Shown: piece by piece, positions 26,568-37,869 of the stretch
How the letters are laid out: every line of letters begins with the position of its first letter
Numbering within the stretch: position 1 is the stretch's first letter
Source: Siphlonurus alternatus
Lineage: Eukaryota > Arthropoda > Insecta > Ephemeroptera > Siphlonuridae
Direction: 5' to 3'
Assembly: GCA_949825025.1 (NCBI GenBank)
Contig: OX463787.1
Coordinates: forward strand, 3,286,001 to 3,350,000
Length of the DNA: 64,000 bases
Position numbers and translations under genes: made by a program
The notes under the pieces: generated by a model
The model's database searches: none
Seen by the model: only the letters and a program-made list of their open reading frames with translations
What the model was told of the DNA's origin: nothing

Positions 26568-29500
26568 GGAGTATTCTAGAATCAACTGTAAAATAGTGTA
26601 GTAATTTTTTTTAATAAGCAACAAACTCAAGCTAGGAGACATTTAAAATTGTGTTATCGTTATTTTAGTTGAGTTGGTAAATTGGTTGCATCTAATTACG
26701 TGCCATCTGGGAGACTGGATACACAGGACACTGAAAGTTTGGTTGTTCTGTCTCTTAGTCTCCCTACATCAACAAAGTGCTCTCTGATGACTTCAGACTC
26801 TTTAGTTATAATCTGAGGACAGATACGGTGCACACAAAATAATCATCTTTGCTTAGGATTTCATTTTGGCTATAATAGGCTGCTGTGCTAACATTGAAAA
26901 CAGAATCTTGTGTACTTGTCTTTTATGGGGATGTAAAAAATAAATGGTTGTAAAGTGTATTGGCAGTTTGTGGGTGGGTTTTATACTTACAGGGTTTCAT
27001 GGTAGGAGCCATCTTGGAAAATCACGGAGGACATTCATAAAGCACTTTAGCCGCAACTTTAGCCTTGATTTTTAACCATGTTTAGCACCAGGGATAAAAA
27101 TTAAGGCTAAAATGGGCTTTATGAATGTCCCCCCACATAACCAATAATTCAGTCCATGACAAACTGGTTTTATTGGATTTGGCTATGGATGACTATCATG
27201 ACTTCTTCCATGTTAAAAAATGCGATGAATTCTTTAAATCTACTGTACTGAGCTGATTGTACCACTATCTAGGATCTGACCATGAAAATGTTTTCTATAG
27301 CAAGACATGAGAATATTTTTGCCGGTGTGTTTCAGCCCACGGATCGTCTACCCCCTGAGGAAACACAGGCCGAGAAAGATGCCAAAAAGAGCCAAAGTAA
27401 GTGATTTCTGTGTTAAAGTTGTTGCCCAACCCTTTGTCGCTTTCTTTGGATAAATGAAAAAGCTGACACTTTATGTGTTTTAGCACCTTATTGGTGATTA
27501 GCGTGCTATCCTCACCCTAAATCTTGTTCTTGTACATTTTATTATGTATTAATGCGTGAACTAAAATAATAATAATAAAAAAAAAGAATTATCTAAATCT
27601 CGCATTACTTTTTTTTAGGCATTTCTTCAAGGTTAGAAACGATTTAAAACAGAAGAAAATTGCCACTTTTTTAATGAAAGACAAAGTTTTTATGATAATT
27701 GTTCTTGACATAAATTATAAAATAATTCTGAAAAAATACAACTTGTCACACTCTTTCAGTTTATGCAAACAAGTGTTTTCAATTACAGTAAATTGTGTTT
27801 TATCATTGTTTTTGTGGAGAAATTTTTAGCAAAATGTGTCGTTTACTCCAAAATAGAAAAAAACAATTATGATTTTTCTGTAGTTTATAATGCAGGATCT
27901 GAACGTAGATCTGCTCTTATTTACGAAAAATTGAAGCTAAAAATTTTTTTTTTTTACACCTTTTAGAATTTGTCTTCATTTTTTACCCCCATTTCCTTTA
28001 ATTAGAACAATTGGAAGCTGAGAGGTAGAATATAATTTTCATTTCAAAAGCTGCAATAATTATGAGCAAAATGTGAAATAAATTTAACATTGCTACTTGG
28101 AACAATATACTTTTAAAAAAAATTAGCCAGACATCATTCAAATCAATGTGCAGCATATATGTTCCAATTTGATTGCATCTTTTAATTATATCTGGGTAGC
28201 TAGAAGACACTTTCAACTTTGATAAGTTCTCTGTAGTTTCAAAAACAGAAATATGTCACTGGATGCTTGGATAGGTCCTTTGAAACCTCATATATTAAAG
28301 ATTTGGTAACTTTTCCAGGCATGTACATGGCCAAAAGTGGCAGCGCCGCTGCAGGCTCTAGCAAGATGAAGGTGCAGCTGAAGAACGGAGCGTACGTTGA
28401 CCCCGCGTCTGGGATGACGAAGTCCACCCACGTCTACAAAGAGGACAAGGTTCTGTACACCGCGGTGCTCAACAGGTCTGACGTGCAGACCGGCAAGAAT
28501 TCCTATTACAAACTGCAAGTCCTCGAGTCCGATAATCACGACAAGTAAGTCGAGAACCTTTTTTATTGCATTTTTGGATAGAGGTCCTAATTATGTAGTG
28601 TCAAAAATTTTCATTTTCATTTTTTTTGTTTGCCCTCAAAATGAAGGAGAAAGACACTATGGTGTCATAGTCATGCCATATCTTTCCTTATGCTAGTGTG
28701 TTAGATATTTGTATGATTATGACGTCATTGTGTTTTGCAGCACAATATTAACGGGTTCAAAGTAATATGGAAAAAAAAAAATGACGATACATAACTCTAG
28801 GTCCTCTCTCCAAATATGTAATCAAAAAATCATAAAGATTATCTTCTTCTTTTTTTATGCCCACGTATTGGTTATTAAACCATTTTACTTCTAGCAAGCC
28901 AATAGAGAAAAGACTCTTTCTCTTCTCTCTTCATGTTGCTAGGCAACAAATCAAGTTCTGTAGTTAACGCTGAGCATCTTAACAGATGAAGGTTGTTAGT
29001 ATTGATATTTTAGTAGTTTCATTTAAAAATGCATTCCCTTTATACCACAATGCTCTTCTTTAACATAGTCATAGTTAGAGAAACGAGCATGGAATGTTGA
29101 ATTGAATGTTTAATGACTGAAAATGTTGAATATTAAACAAACTTCTAAACGTAGATTATCAGTAAAAATACTCTAGTGATACACACATGGCTGAAGTTTA
29201 TTTTCTGTGCAGTCAATGTTGTACATGATAAGTGTCTTCTGTGTTGCAGGTGGTATGTTTTCCGCGCGTGGGGAAGAATTGGTACCACAGTCGGTGGCAC
29301 CAAGCTTACGAAGTTTGATGACCCTTATGAAGCCTGTGAAAACTTTGAGGAGGTGAGTGTGCACGAGAAAACGTTCTGTCTTGCATTGAGGCCTTACCAA
29401 TAAAACAGGCTAAAACAATGGATTATAAGCTTATTAGACTGCCAGGGTCTCAATCGTGCTTGGTTGGTGAATTTTGCAGAGTTTTGTAAAATTTATAATT

Positions 29501-32500
29501 AACCGGTAACAAGTCGCAGTTTGAAATTGAAAAGATGTTGAAAATGTTAACATTTAAATATTTAAAATAGCAATACTTTTTTCCGTCTTCTCTTAATAAG
29601 CCCTACAATTTGTTATATAGTATAAACTTGTTATTACGTAAAGTCAAGGGACCCAGAAAATTAGGTTAGCCTTTTTAAATCAAGTTTTTCTTACACCAAG
29701 ATATTTTTGAAGGGGCCGCAATTTCTCTGAATCTAATCCATTCAAAATCGAGTTTTACCTACAACAGGTTGCATAATTACGAGTTTTCACTGTGAATATT
29801 TAAAAATGAAAATTTATTTCAAGCTAATGTTCGCAATAAAAATTCTGCTTGGCCTACTGTCAAAGCTTCTCTCATAAGTATTATATTGGAAGACTAAGGA
29901 AAAAGTTTATGGCGTTAAACGGTCGTCAGGAATTGACTTAAAAAGTTGGTTTTATTTTATTTTTAACTTTGCTTGTTTTCAACTTTACATGAGTTTGATT
30001 TATGACACAGTCAAAATGATCTAATTGAAAAATTAACAAATGTTTTCACCCGCAGATGTTTATGGAGCAGACGGGCAATGACTGGCACAACAGAAACAAG
30101 TTCAAGAAGATCCCCGGCAAGTACTATCTTCAAGATCTCGACCTAGGGAAGTCTGCAGCCCAGCAGCTGATGAACCTCGAGAACAAGTCCCTCAAGTCCT
30201 CCCTGGAGCCTCCCGTCCAGGACCTCCTTAAGATGATCTTCAACGTCAAGGCCATGGAAAAGACCATGCTCGAGTTTGAGGTGAGACTTCGAATCAGTTG
30301 ACTTTGTGGTCTGTCAGGAAAAAAAAATCAAATCATCTAATTTAATTCCTAATTTAATATTTTCAAATTAAGGAAAATAAACCATTTAGGTTGTGATAAT
30401 CTTATTAAAAGAAAAGGATAGGAATAACCAGCAAGGCCTTACCGATCGAAAGAGTCACAGCAGGTGGAAACTCTAGCGGTCACAGCGGTTCACTCGAAAG
30501 TTTTTACATTTTTGAAACGTTTCGCATTGTGGAGATGCTTTTTCAGTCACAAGAAGAAGTAGAATCAATTCTACTTCTTCTTGTGACTGAAGAAGCATCT
30601 CCACGATGCGAAATGTTTTAAAAATGTAAAAACTTTCGAGTGAACCTCTGTGACCGCAAGAATTTCTACCTGCTGTGACTCTTTCGATCGGTAAGGCCTT
30701 GCTGGTTATTCCTATCCTTTTCTTTTAATAAGATAATTTAATATCTTATAATAATGTAATGGAGAAAATTTTTGAAGACTATGGGCAGCTATCAAAATAT
30801 ATGGAGGCCTTTTGGTGATCAAACCATTAAGGGTAAGATAACACGCCCAATCTTAAAAAAAATCACATATAAAAATTATGGGAAAAATAAAAATAAAATG
30901 TTCTCCTCTACATCCCCTATCAGTAGCTAAAATATCAGGTATAAAAATTTGATGTACTGTAATGTAGTTTTTGTATACCTGATATTTTAACTACTGATAA
31001 GGGATGTAGAGGAAAACATTTTAAAATTTTTCATAATTTTCATGTACATGATTTTTTTTTTTTTTTTTTAACATTGGGCGTGTTACCTTCCCCTTAATCC
31101 TCTGATTAACTGGTAACCTGACAAGTTTGCTAACATTGTCCCCTCCTTCAGATTGACCTGGAGAAAATGCCGCTCGGTAAACTGAGTCAACGTCAGATCA
31201 AGTTGGCCTTCGCTGAGCTGAGCAAGCTGCAGAACTTGGTTCATGGAGAGGCCAAGCCCGTCCCTTCGCAGATCGTTGCACTCACCAACGCGTTCTACAC
31301 TCTGATACCACACAGCGCAGGCATGGAGCAGCTGCCCATGCTGGACAACGAGGCCATCATCAAGGTGAGTCACTTCGGACTGGTTACGTTCATTGAGAAG
31401 TTAATATGTGCCGCAAAGTACACTAGCTGTCACATTTATTTGGTTTTGGTCATGTTTGTAACGCTCTCAGTCATTGGTAGCCGGTTTGTAACGAAGGACA
31501 TCACTGGCCGACTTGAGTACCTCTGATGAAAACCAAGTTAAATGTGTTGCGATCATGACAAAAGTTTCAAGAACTTTTAGACGAAAATATGTTTGGTAAG
31601 GACTGATGTCTGATTATAGTGTTATTCTATTTTCTACTAGTTTGTCATGTAAAATTCTAAGTCAGCTTAATACACTATCATCTTTGGCCTAGTCTTGCTG
31701 CTGATATTTAAAGATTAACATTGGTCAAAGCTAGCCTATTTATGACTTGTAATTTCAACTGGTCCATGAGATTGAGTCTTGATTTGTGCAGACAAAACTG
31801 GAGATGCTGGAGAACTTGATGGAGATGGAAGTTGCGTACAGCATGATGAAGGTGGAGGGGGAGGAAGTGACGGGATCTCACCCGCTGGACCAGCAGTACC
31901 AGAAGCTCAAGACCACCATCAAGGTGCTGGAGAAGACCTCCGAGGAGTTTGATCTTCTCAAAATGTACGTCAAGAACACCCACGCCGAGACCCATCAGCA
32001 GTACGACTTGGACGTTGTCGAAGTGAGTTATTATTAAAAAATTGTGAGATTGGAAGTGCAATCGAATGGCTAAACTATGGACATAAAAAAATTCAACACT
32101 TTGCAATACTATTAGCAATATTTGCTTATATTAATTTAAATTTCCTATTTTAAATCTTTTTGCAACATTTCAGGTTCAAAACTAAATTAAAAAGTCCTCA
32201 GAATCCTTGCAATTCCATCCAATGGCAATCTTAAGTTTGTTGAAGTGTAGCTAGTGATGGTGAAAGTCTGTAATATGCTCCCAGATTTCACAACTCTACT
32301 ACAGTAGTTTTAAAAAAATTAATTAAAGGTGACAATAATATTTAGAAATTATGCATTGAACCCCAAGATGTTCAAGATTTTAAAAGCAATTTTTATGATT
32401 TTTTACATTTTTGTTATTTATTTACACTAAAACTAGTTTTTGAGTTACCAGAGCTTCATTTAGAGTATTGAGTGTCATGTTACAGCAGTATTGGACAAAA

Positions 32501-35391
32501 CCAAGAAGTAAGAAAATCACAGTATTTTTACTGTAAAATAATACTGATTTGAATATTAACCTACACAATCTATTTGATTTAATGCTTTCTTGGGGTGATA
32601 CATACAGTAAAAACTTGTTATTACGTCAAGTCAAGGGACCCAGGAAATTGGGTTTACCTTATATCGAGTATACCTTATATCAAGTTTTTCCTATACCTGC
32701 AATGCTAATTATTTTTTTACGGGACCTTTACTCCATTACTCAATATCGAGTTTTTATCTTATAACAAGTTACGTAACAACAAGTTTTTACTGTATCTCAA
32801 AATGAAGGTTGTTATTGAGCTTTCTTGATGTAACGATGACATGTGTCCACAGGTGTTCAAGGTTGAACGTCATGGTGAACACACTCGCTACAAGCCGTTC
32901 ACCAAGCTCGGCAACCGCAAGCTGTTGTGGCACGGCTCCAGAACCACCAACTACGCCGGCATCCTGTCGCAGGTGGGTGCATGGTTTAGTGATACGCTTG
33001 TACAGTCTTTCAAATGTTAGAATACCCCTGTCAATCATCTTCGGCGTAGTGATTTGTATTCTTCCGACCCATGTTGCCAACAAAATACAAAAAAATAGTT
33101 CTTTCACTAGAAAAATAAAGTAGCTGAAAATAAATCAAAGACACTCTATACCTGTTGCATAATAATTGCTAAATTATTGAAATTTCTGTGCAATATTATC
33201 TGTCTCGACTTATGTGAAAATCTTCGTAAAATATGAACATATATTTCTGTCCACTAGCTCTATTGAAAATTTTTTAGTGTTGGCTGCCATTTTTTACAGC
33301 TGTTGCAGTTGATTGACAGGTCATCCATGAACTATTTTCCACGGGTATTCTAACGTTTGAAAGACTGTAGTTCTTTGTAAAAAAAAAAAATGCAACCTTC
33401 AATTATTTTGTTGATTGAGAAATGTAGGCTAGCGTGATTGGTCTCAAGCTAAAAATTTAGTTCCTCATTTATAACGTTATTTTAAGACACTTATGCTAAA
33501 ACCTAATCTCTTATGGCACTGAAAGTGCTGTTCGGCTGTGATCAGTGAGCTACTTATAGGGCATTTACAGTTAGTATTTTCCATCAAATAAGTCATCATA
33601 GAAGGTTCAGTAGCCAGTCCAATGGAACCAGCTTTTCGTCAGGAGTCTACTGAACTTGCCATAAAAATAACAAAAGAGAATACCTTGAAACTCCTTCCAG
33701 TAAAAGAACTTTGTTCTCAAGCTGTATTATCTATTATCTTCTCTGATTGATTACAAATCAGAATGGACAACCTGCATGATATATTTTTTTTATTTCAAAA
33801 ATGAATAAAGGGTACCAAATTATTATGTTATTTCAAATTTTTAAATTTTTTTTTAGTCCCTGAACTATTTTTAAAAATTATTGAAAGTTCTGTTGGCATT
33901 CTTAATAAAAAGGATAGGGCCTAAAGGCGTAATGTTGCCATTAGGGGTTTTCAATTTTTTTAAAATAATTTTAACAAAATCAGGAAAAAATTAGAGTATC
34001 ATAATTCGGCACCCTCTATTCATTTTTGCAATAAAAAATGTCATTAATATTCCTGTACTACTCCTGTGATTCTCGTTGTCTGACACTGTTGTGTGCTCCA
34101 GGGTCTGCGTATCGCCCCTCCTGAAGCCCCTGTGACAGGCTACATGTTCGGTAAGGGAATCTACTTTGCAGACATGGTGTCCAAGTCTGCGAACTACTGC
34201 TGCACCACTCGTACGAACCGCACTGGCCTCATGTTGCTGTGTGAAGTAGCACTGGGAGAGATGTAAGTACTTTAGTGCAATTTATGTATTAGTTTTGTGG
34301 GCAAATTAGATGCAAGGATATTGTGTTTCCTTCTTCATGAATGAAAATAAATGTAAAAATAGACAAAATTGATAAATAATAAACAGTATAAGGACAATTT
34401 AGCACCATGATCATTTAGTACCACCTTTGCTACCTTTCTATTCTTCTGCCGTGTGACTAGCTTTTAAAAGCAAATGTGCTAACCTTTCTTCTTTTCTTAT
34501 ACCCACGTTTTGGCGTTCAAGCCATTTTACTTCATAAGCCAATAGGGACAACAACTTTTCATGTTGTTAGGCAGCAAGTCAAGTGCATAATGCAGAGCAT
34601 CTGAATAGATAAATTGTTTCTATCTTGGGGGTTTATTTTACATACCGGTAATTTTCAAATGCCACAATCTTAGTTTTAAATCTCTTCTGACGCCATGCGA
34701 GATATTCATGGCCTGTATCTAATCTGAATGTGCTGACTGAAAGTTAAGTGATAACCAATGCACGATACAAGCCCAGGTTCACTCTTGAGTTGTCATTGTA
34801 ATATATGTTCATTGTTTTAACTTGTGTTGTGTTGCAGGCTCGAGTGCAACACCGCCAAGTACGTTGAGAAGCTGCCCAAGGGCAAGCACAGCGTCAAGGG
34901 TATCGGAATGACCCACCCAGATCCGGAGCAGAGCGTCAAGTTGCCGCACGGAGTGGAGATCCCCCTGGGAAAAGCCAAGCCGGCACCCGTCCAGAACTCC
35001 AGCCTTCTGTACAACGAGTATCCTTTCTCTGCTGTTTCTCTGACAAAAGTTGAAGTCTTTGTCTTTTCAGCTTATTTTGCCAAGCTTGCGTGAGGTCTAG
35101 AGAATTTTAAACCTCATAAACTAAAAAAAATGTTGATCACCGAAAGAAAGAAATTTGCTGTATTTCATTCTGGATATGCCTTGTCACTCATGTCTCTCGT
35201 AAGGATGAAAAAGAAGGAAAATTGCCTGACCAGCAAATGGTTTGTTGACAACAATGTTGTCTGTTAATGTTTCCTTGAGTTGTGACATTGTTGAGATTGT
35301 TCCTTAACTCGTTGTCAGGTACATTGTGTACGATCAGTCGCAGGTGAAGATTGAGTACCTGCTCAAGATGAACTTCAAGTACAAGTACTGA
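19822..35391 (+). CDS. Parp1: Poly(ADP-ribose) polymerase 1, complete
   Basis: Nuclear enzyme that binds DNA breaks and builds ADP-ribose chains from NAD+. Coding exons: 19822-19935, 20889-21057, 21616-21767, 22193-22398, 22915-23101, 23518-23597, 23798-23917, 24173-24268, 25190-25353, 25745-25902, 27336-27396, 28319-28544, 29250-29352, 30056-30280, 31152-31364, 31792-32022, 32853-32972, 34102-34262, 34838-35017, 35319-35391. Phases are consistent and the product is 1012 residues, against about 1014 in human. Zinc finger 1 has C19/C22/H51/C54; finger 2 C136/C139/H171/C174; a basic PPKRSK nuclear signal is near 222. Finger 3 has C293/C296/C309/C318; BRCT is about 378-480. WGR is near 583-590, followed by the helical regulatory region. 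The ART domain has His862 (LLWHGSR), Tyr896 (GKGIYFAD) and Glu989 (NEYIVYD), the full H-Y-E triad. The donor after residue 988 (GA|GTATCC) is weak. Confidence 0.97.
19936..20888. other. PARP1 intron 1, nothing recognised
   Basis: Mixed-composition intron of 953 bp. No inverted repeat, exon or RNA gene was supported. Confidence 0.5.
21192..21421. repeat. 115-bp tandem duplication in PARP1 intron 2
   Basis: Two adjacent copies (21192-21306 and 21307-21421) are almost identical, sharing TTATGTCTTGAATCTTGAAA and GCATGCAGTAGGGTGATTGC. The near identity points to a recent event. Confidence 0.9.
21870..21992. repeat. Diverged inverted repeat in PARP1 intron 3
   Basis: GTGCATAGATGAAGTTTAAC at the left resembles the complement of AGTTAGACCTCATCTATGCA at the right. 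An old MITE is likely; no other copy was seen. Confidence 0.45.
23966..24135. repeat. Partial family F MITE in PARP1 intron 7
   Basis: TATAGAGGATCTCGAGTTAT and AAAATCATGCTACAAGATGC match the left half of family F (compare 28558 and 42033). The right half is lost. Confidence 0.5.
24535..24706. repeat. GC-rich inverted-repeat element, family J
   Basis: GGCCCTGTTTTTTTACTCGG at the left pairs with CCGAGTAAAAAAACGGGGCC at the right, with CGGGCCGCCC next to both. Strikingly GC-rich for this window. Located in PARP1 intron 8. Confidence 0.8.
25133..25203 (+). other. Duplicated 3' splice site before PARP1 exon 9
   Basis: The block TTTTAGAATCAAGGTGAATC occurs twice, 45 bp apart. The predicted acceptor is the second (exon from 25190). 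The first would start the exon at 25145 and add 15 in-frame codons without a stop. See findings. Confidence 0.6.
25469..25603. repeat. Short inverted-repeat element, family M
   Basis: CAGAATGCAAGTCACGTAAC and GTTACGTGATTTGCATTCTG are the arms; a TCGTC block follows outward on both sides. Lies in PARP1 intron 9. Confidence 0.7.
25960..26254. repeat. Family F MITE interrupted by a retrotransposon tail
   Basis: The left half has the F-type AAAATCATACTGCAAAATGT. The right end is CTATCCAAATATGCAATAC followed by TCATGCAGGCTGTCCATTG. Between them (26100-26190) is ATAGAATAGAATAGAAT plus TTTTTATTCGACCACTGGCG, which read on the minus strand looks like a non-LTR retrotransposon 3' end. Confidence 0.5.
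27026..27132. repeat. MITE family D, copy 2
   Basis: GAGGACATTCATAAAGCACT pairs with GGGCTTTATGAATGTCCCCC. Shares the motif TTTAGCACCAGGG with the copy at 41036. Confidence 0.75.
28558..28843. repeat. MITE family F, copy 2 (PARP1 intron 12)
   Basis: TTGGATAGAGGTCCTAATTA and ATAACTCTAGGTCCTCTC are the inner ends, with TATTGCATTTTT outside. Starts 13 bp after the donor at 28545. Confidence 0.75.
28845..28990. repeat. Dispersed repeat X, copy 1
   Basis: Shares ACCATTTTACTTC, CCAATAG.GA, TTCATGTTG and CAGAGCATCT-like blocks with 34485-34616. No terminal repeat was found, so the class is unknown. Confidence 0.5.
29619..29794. repeat. TA-flanked MITE, family U copy 1
   Basis: ATAAACTTGTTATTACGTAA and CATAATTACGAGTTTTCACT are degraded versions of the ends seen intact at 32603-32794; AGTCAAGGGACCCAG is shared. 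PARP1 intron 13. Confidence 0.65.
30360..30735. repeat. Long palindromic element, family H copy 1 (PARP1 intron 14)
   Basis: CTTATTAAAAGAAAAGGATA at about 30401 pairs with TATCCTTTTCTTTTAATAAG at 30714-30733. Arms of about 165 bp include AACCAGCAAGGCCTTACCGA and CTTCTTCTTGTGACTGA. A unique 40-bp segment on the left (30360-30398) is shared with the second copy, so it belongs to the duplicated unit. Confidence 0.85.
30831..31093. repeat. TTAA-flanked palindromic element, family I
   Basis: GGGTAAGATAACACGCCCAA and the right end TTGGGCGTGTTACCTTCCCC pair. Central arms TCCTCTACATCCCCTATCAG and CTGATAAGGGATGTAGAGGA match. TTAA is at 30827-30830 and 31094-31097. It ends about 58 bp before exon 15. 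Confidence 0.8.
32603..32794. repeat. TA-flanked MITE, family U copy 2, pogo/Tigger-like
   Basis: TACAGTAAAAACTTGTTATT and AACAACAAGTTTTTACTGTA are inverted ends with TA at the edges. This CAGTAAAA-type terminus resembles Tc1/mariner-pogo derived MITEs. PARP1 intron 16. Confidence 0.75.
33001..33369. repeat. TA-flanked MITE, family W
   Basis: TACAGTCTTTCAAATGTTAG and CTAACGTTTGAAAGACTGTA are the termini, followed inward by AATACCC. Begins 28 bp after the donor at 32973 in PARP1 intron 17. Confidence 0.75.
33762..34045. repeat. MITE family A, degenerate copy (PARP1 intron 17)
   Basis: AATGGACAACCTGCATGATA at the left, with the family arm AATGAATAAAGGGTACCAAA. The right end CCCTCTATTCATTTTTGCAA keeps the arm but has lost the outer terminus. 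Confidence 0.75.
34485..34616. repeat. Dispersed repeat X, copy 2
   Basis: Counterpart of 28845-28990 in PARP1 intron 18; shares ACCCACGTTTTGG-like, CCATTTTACTTC and TTCATGTTGTTAGGCA-like blocks. Confidence 0.5.
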
Positions 35392-35403
35392 GGCCTCACA
35401 CAG

Positions 35404-36749
35404 GTTAGTCTTTTTGTTGTTAAACTTTTACATGCAATTTTGTGTACTTTTATTTATTTATTTATTGGTGCATACTGTATTTGTATCTTCTTATCCCGCC
35501 AAGACAGAATCTTATTAACAAGTGCTATAGTTTGCACTGCCGCCATGGACGGCTTAATTTATCCATCCCGATATTAGTCATGTAGACGAGGGGGAACCAT
35601 GGAAACCCCATGTTAGGATGGCCGGTGCTAGAGCACAATCTTAACACCTACCACATTCTTGAAGCTTCAACCTATTTTAAGTTCTTATACAAAACTGCAG
35701 TGTATTCATCAGTAAATGTAATGGGGGCAGCTCGTGCTGGCTTAGAGGGATTTTCTGCAGAACTGAAAAATATAAAAATATATCTCAAATTGTAATTTTC
35801 TTGTCTAAAAAAAAAAAAAAAAAACTTACAAACTTTGAAATTTTGGCTCGAATGTTGTGCTCTATAATTCACCCCACACGGCTCCACTTTTTTACTTTGG
35901 AAACAGATTATCTCTTTCAAAGTAAAATATTGCTCGTGAATTATAATTGGAAAACAATAATAATAGCTTATCTGCTCATGGTTATTCATTTTTATAATGT
36001 GCAGAAAAGAAAGAATATTCAAATTAAGGAAAATAAACCATTTAGGTTGTGATATCTTATTAAAAGAAAAGGATAGGAATAACCAGCAAGGCCTTACCGA
36101 TCGAAAGAGTCACAGCAGGTGGAAATTCTTGTGGTCACAGAGGTTCACTCGAAAGTTTTTACATTTTTGAAACGTTTCGCATCGTGGAGATGCTTCTTCA
36201 GTCACAAGAAGAAGTAGAATCTACTTCTACTGTAGATTCTACTTCTTCTTGTGACTGAAGAAGCATCTCCACGATGCGAAACGTTTCAAAAATGTAAAAA
36301 CTTTCGAGTGAACCTCTGTGACCACAAGAATTTCCACCTGCTGTGACTCTTTCGATCGGTAAGGCCTTGCTGGTTATTCCTATCCTTTTCTTTTAATAAG
36401 AAAAGAAAGAATGCATTACTTTAATTTTATATTTTTATTTGGAGAATTTATTTATCAATTTTCAAGCTAAAATTTATTGTTTTTATTCGCTATACTAAAA
36501 CGTGGAGGTTAAAATGAATTATCAGTCTGTTTCTCTTTCTCTCCACTCTGGTGGCTAATTTAGTCAAAAAGAGGTCAATGTGTTAAAAAAAAAAATCATA
36601 AGTTTTAAAATGTCTTGTTGAGGGATCACCTCATTCATTCATTCATTTTTTTTTTTCCCCCCCTCATAAAAACAAGGGTTGTGTATTCAAAAATCAGACG
36701 ACTCTTGGCCAAAATTATAAACAATAATCTATATATTGATTTGTTTCAG
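35404..36749 (+). other. Probable 3' UTR intron of PARP1
   Basis: A donor CACAG|GTTAGT lies 12 nt after the stop codon, and an acceptor TTTGTTTCAG|AAGC ends at 36749. The stop is under 50 nt from the junction, so nonsense-mediated decay would not be expected. Inside are a SINE-body-like block (about 35545-35640) and palindrome H copy 2. Splicing here is inferred from signals only. Confidence 0.5.
36014..36400. repeat. Long palindromic element, family H copy 2
   Basis: Arms 36055-36225 and 36230-36400 pair almost completely. The same left flank as copy 1 (AAGGAAAATAAACCATTTAG) precedes it. The arms are 95% or more like copy 1 by eye. Both copies lie in the same gene and orientation. Confidence 0.85.
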
Positions 36750-37512
36750 AAGCTTCTGTGACACTACCTCCTTACAGACATACAGACTCGTGGTGCTTGG
36801 CATCATATCCTAGTTTATAATTTTATTTGTTCTCTTTAGACTTAAGTTTTCTTATTTTAATGCAAGAGTTTGAAGAAAAACGTCAACTAGAATTTGAATG
36901 TATCATTGCCATCTTGCACTTAAATTGCTTTATTTTTTAACATTCTTTCATTTTATAATTCTTGGTAGCTACACTTTCATTTATCCATCTATAATCTTAT
37001 TTTTAATTTAATTTTAAGGCAAAAAAATGTAGTTTTGGCGTGCGCCTTGCAAAATATAATTCCTATTTCTAGTGTGTCATGTATAAGAATTCCAAGCCTG
37101 GAGATTCGAAAAGAGTTCATAATATTTTTTTAAAGATTCTATGTCCTTTCATCAGTAAAATTTATTTCATATCGTTATTTTTATTAATGGAAATTCATAA
37201 ATACATTATAAAAAAATAGCAAATCAAAACCACCACCAACAAATTAATCATCTTTAGTGGAAATGAGCTTGTTTAAACCCCAGATGCTCAATTAGTTACC
37301 TAGCTCTTTTTATTGTATTCCACTAATAGTTGGAAGTAAAACTAAATGTTACTTATATACAGTGTTAAAAGTGTAGTATGATATCTATCAGAACACTGTT
37401 TTTATTTTTGTGGTGTTCCTCCTATTTCCACAATGTTAAACTTTTGGTTTTATTTTGGAATGGCTGCTATACCTTTATAGAATATTTTCTGTTTTGAAAT
37501 ATGTTAAGCAAA

Positions 37513-37518
37513 AATAAA
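37513..37518 (+). terminator. Candidate PARP1 poly(A) signal 1
   Basis: AATAAA followed by a TTGTTTTGCAG and TTGTTGCC-rich stretch. Confidence 0.5.
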
Positions 37519-37845
37519 CTTGTTTTGCAGTAAATTGGAGTAAAATTGTTGCCTTATTTTTCAATTCGCAAAGCTGACATGTTTATTTTATGCAAGAGTT
37601 ACCCGTTATGTTGAATTTATAATTGTCACAACTTAAACCTATTTCATAAAATGTTTACTATTTGTATTTTTCTAAGCAAAAGATAATGCTCATAAAAGTT
37701 ACTGTCTATTCCATCACATAATAATATTCCATGGAACTGATAAAAAAAATATAATTTTTTTGTATTCTTAAGTTTTGCTTCAAATTACTACTACTGTTGA
37801 TGAGTATGTAATGTATTATCTTTGAAGTGTATTCCATATTATCAA

Positions 37846-37851
37846 AATAAA
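37846..37851 (+). terminator. Candidate PARP1 poly(A) signal 2
   Basis: AATAAA in CAAAATAAAATC; a possible distal site giving a 3' UTR about 330 nt longer. Confidence 0.35.
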
Positions 37852-37869
37852 ATCATCTTAAAAAGTACA

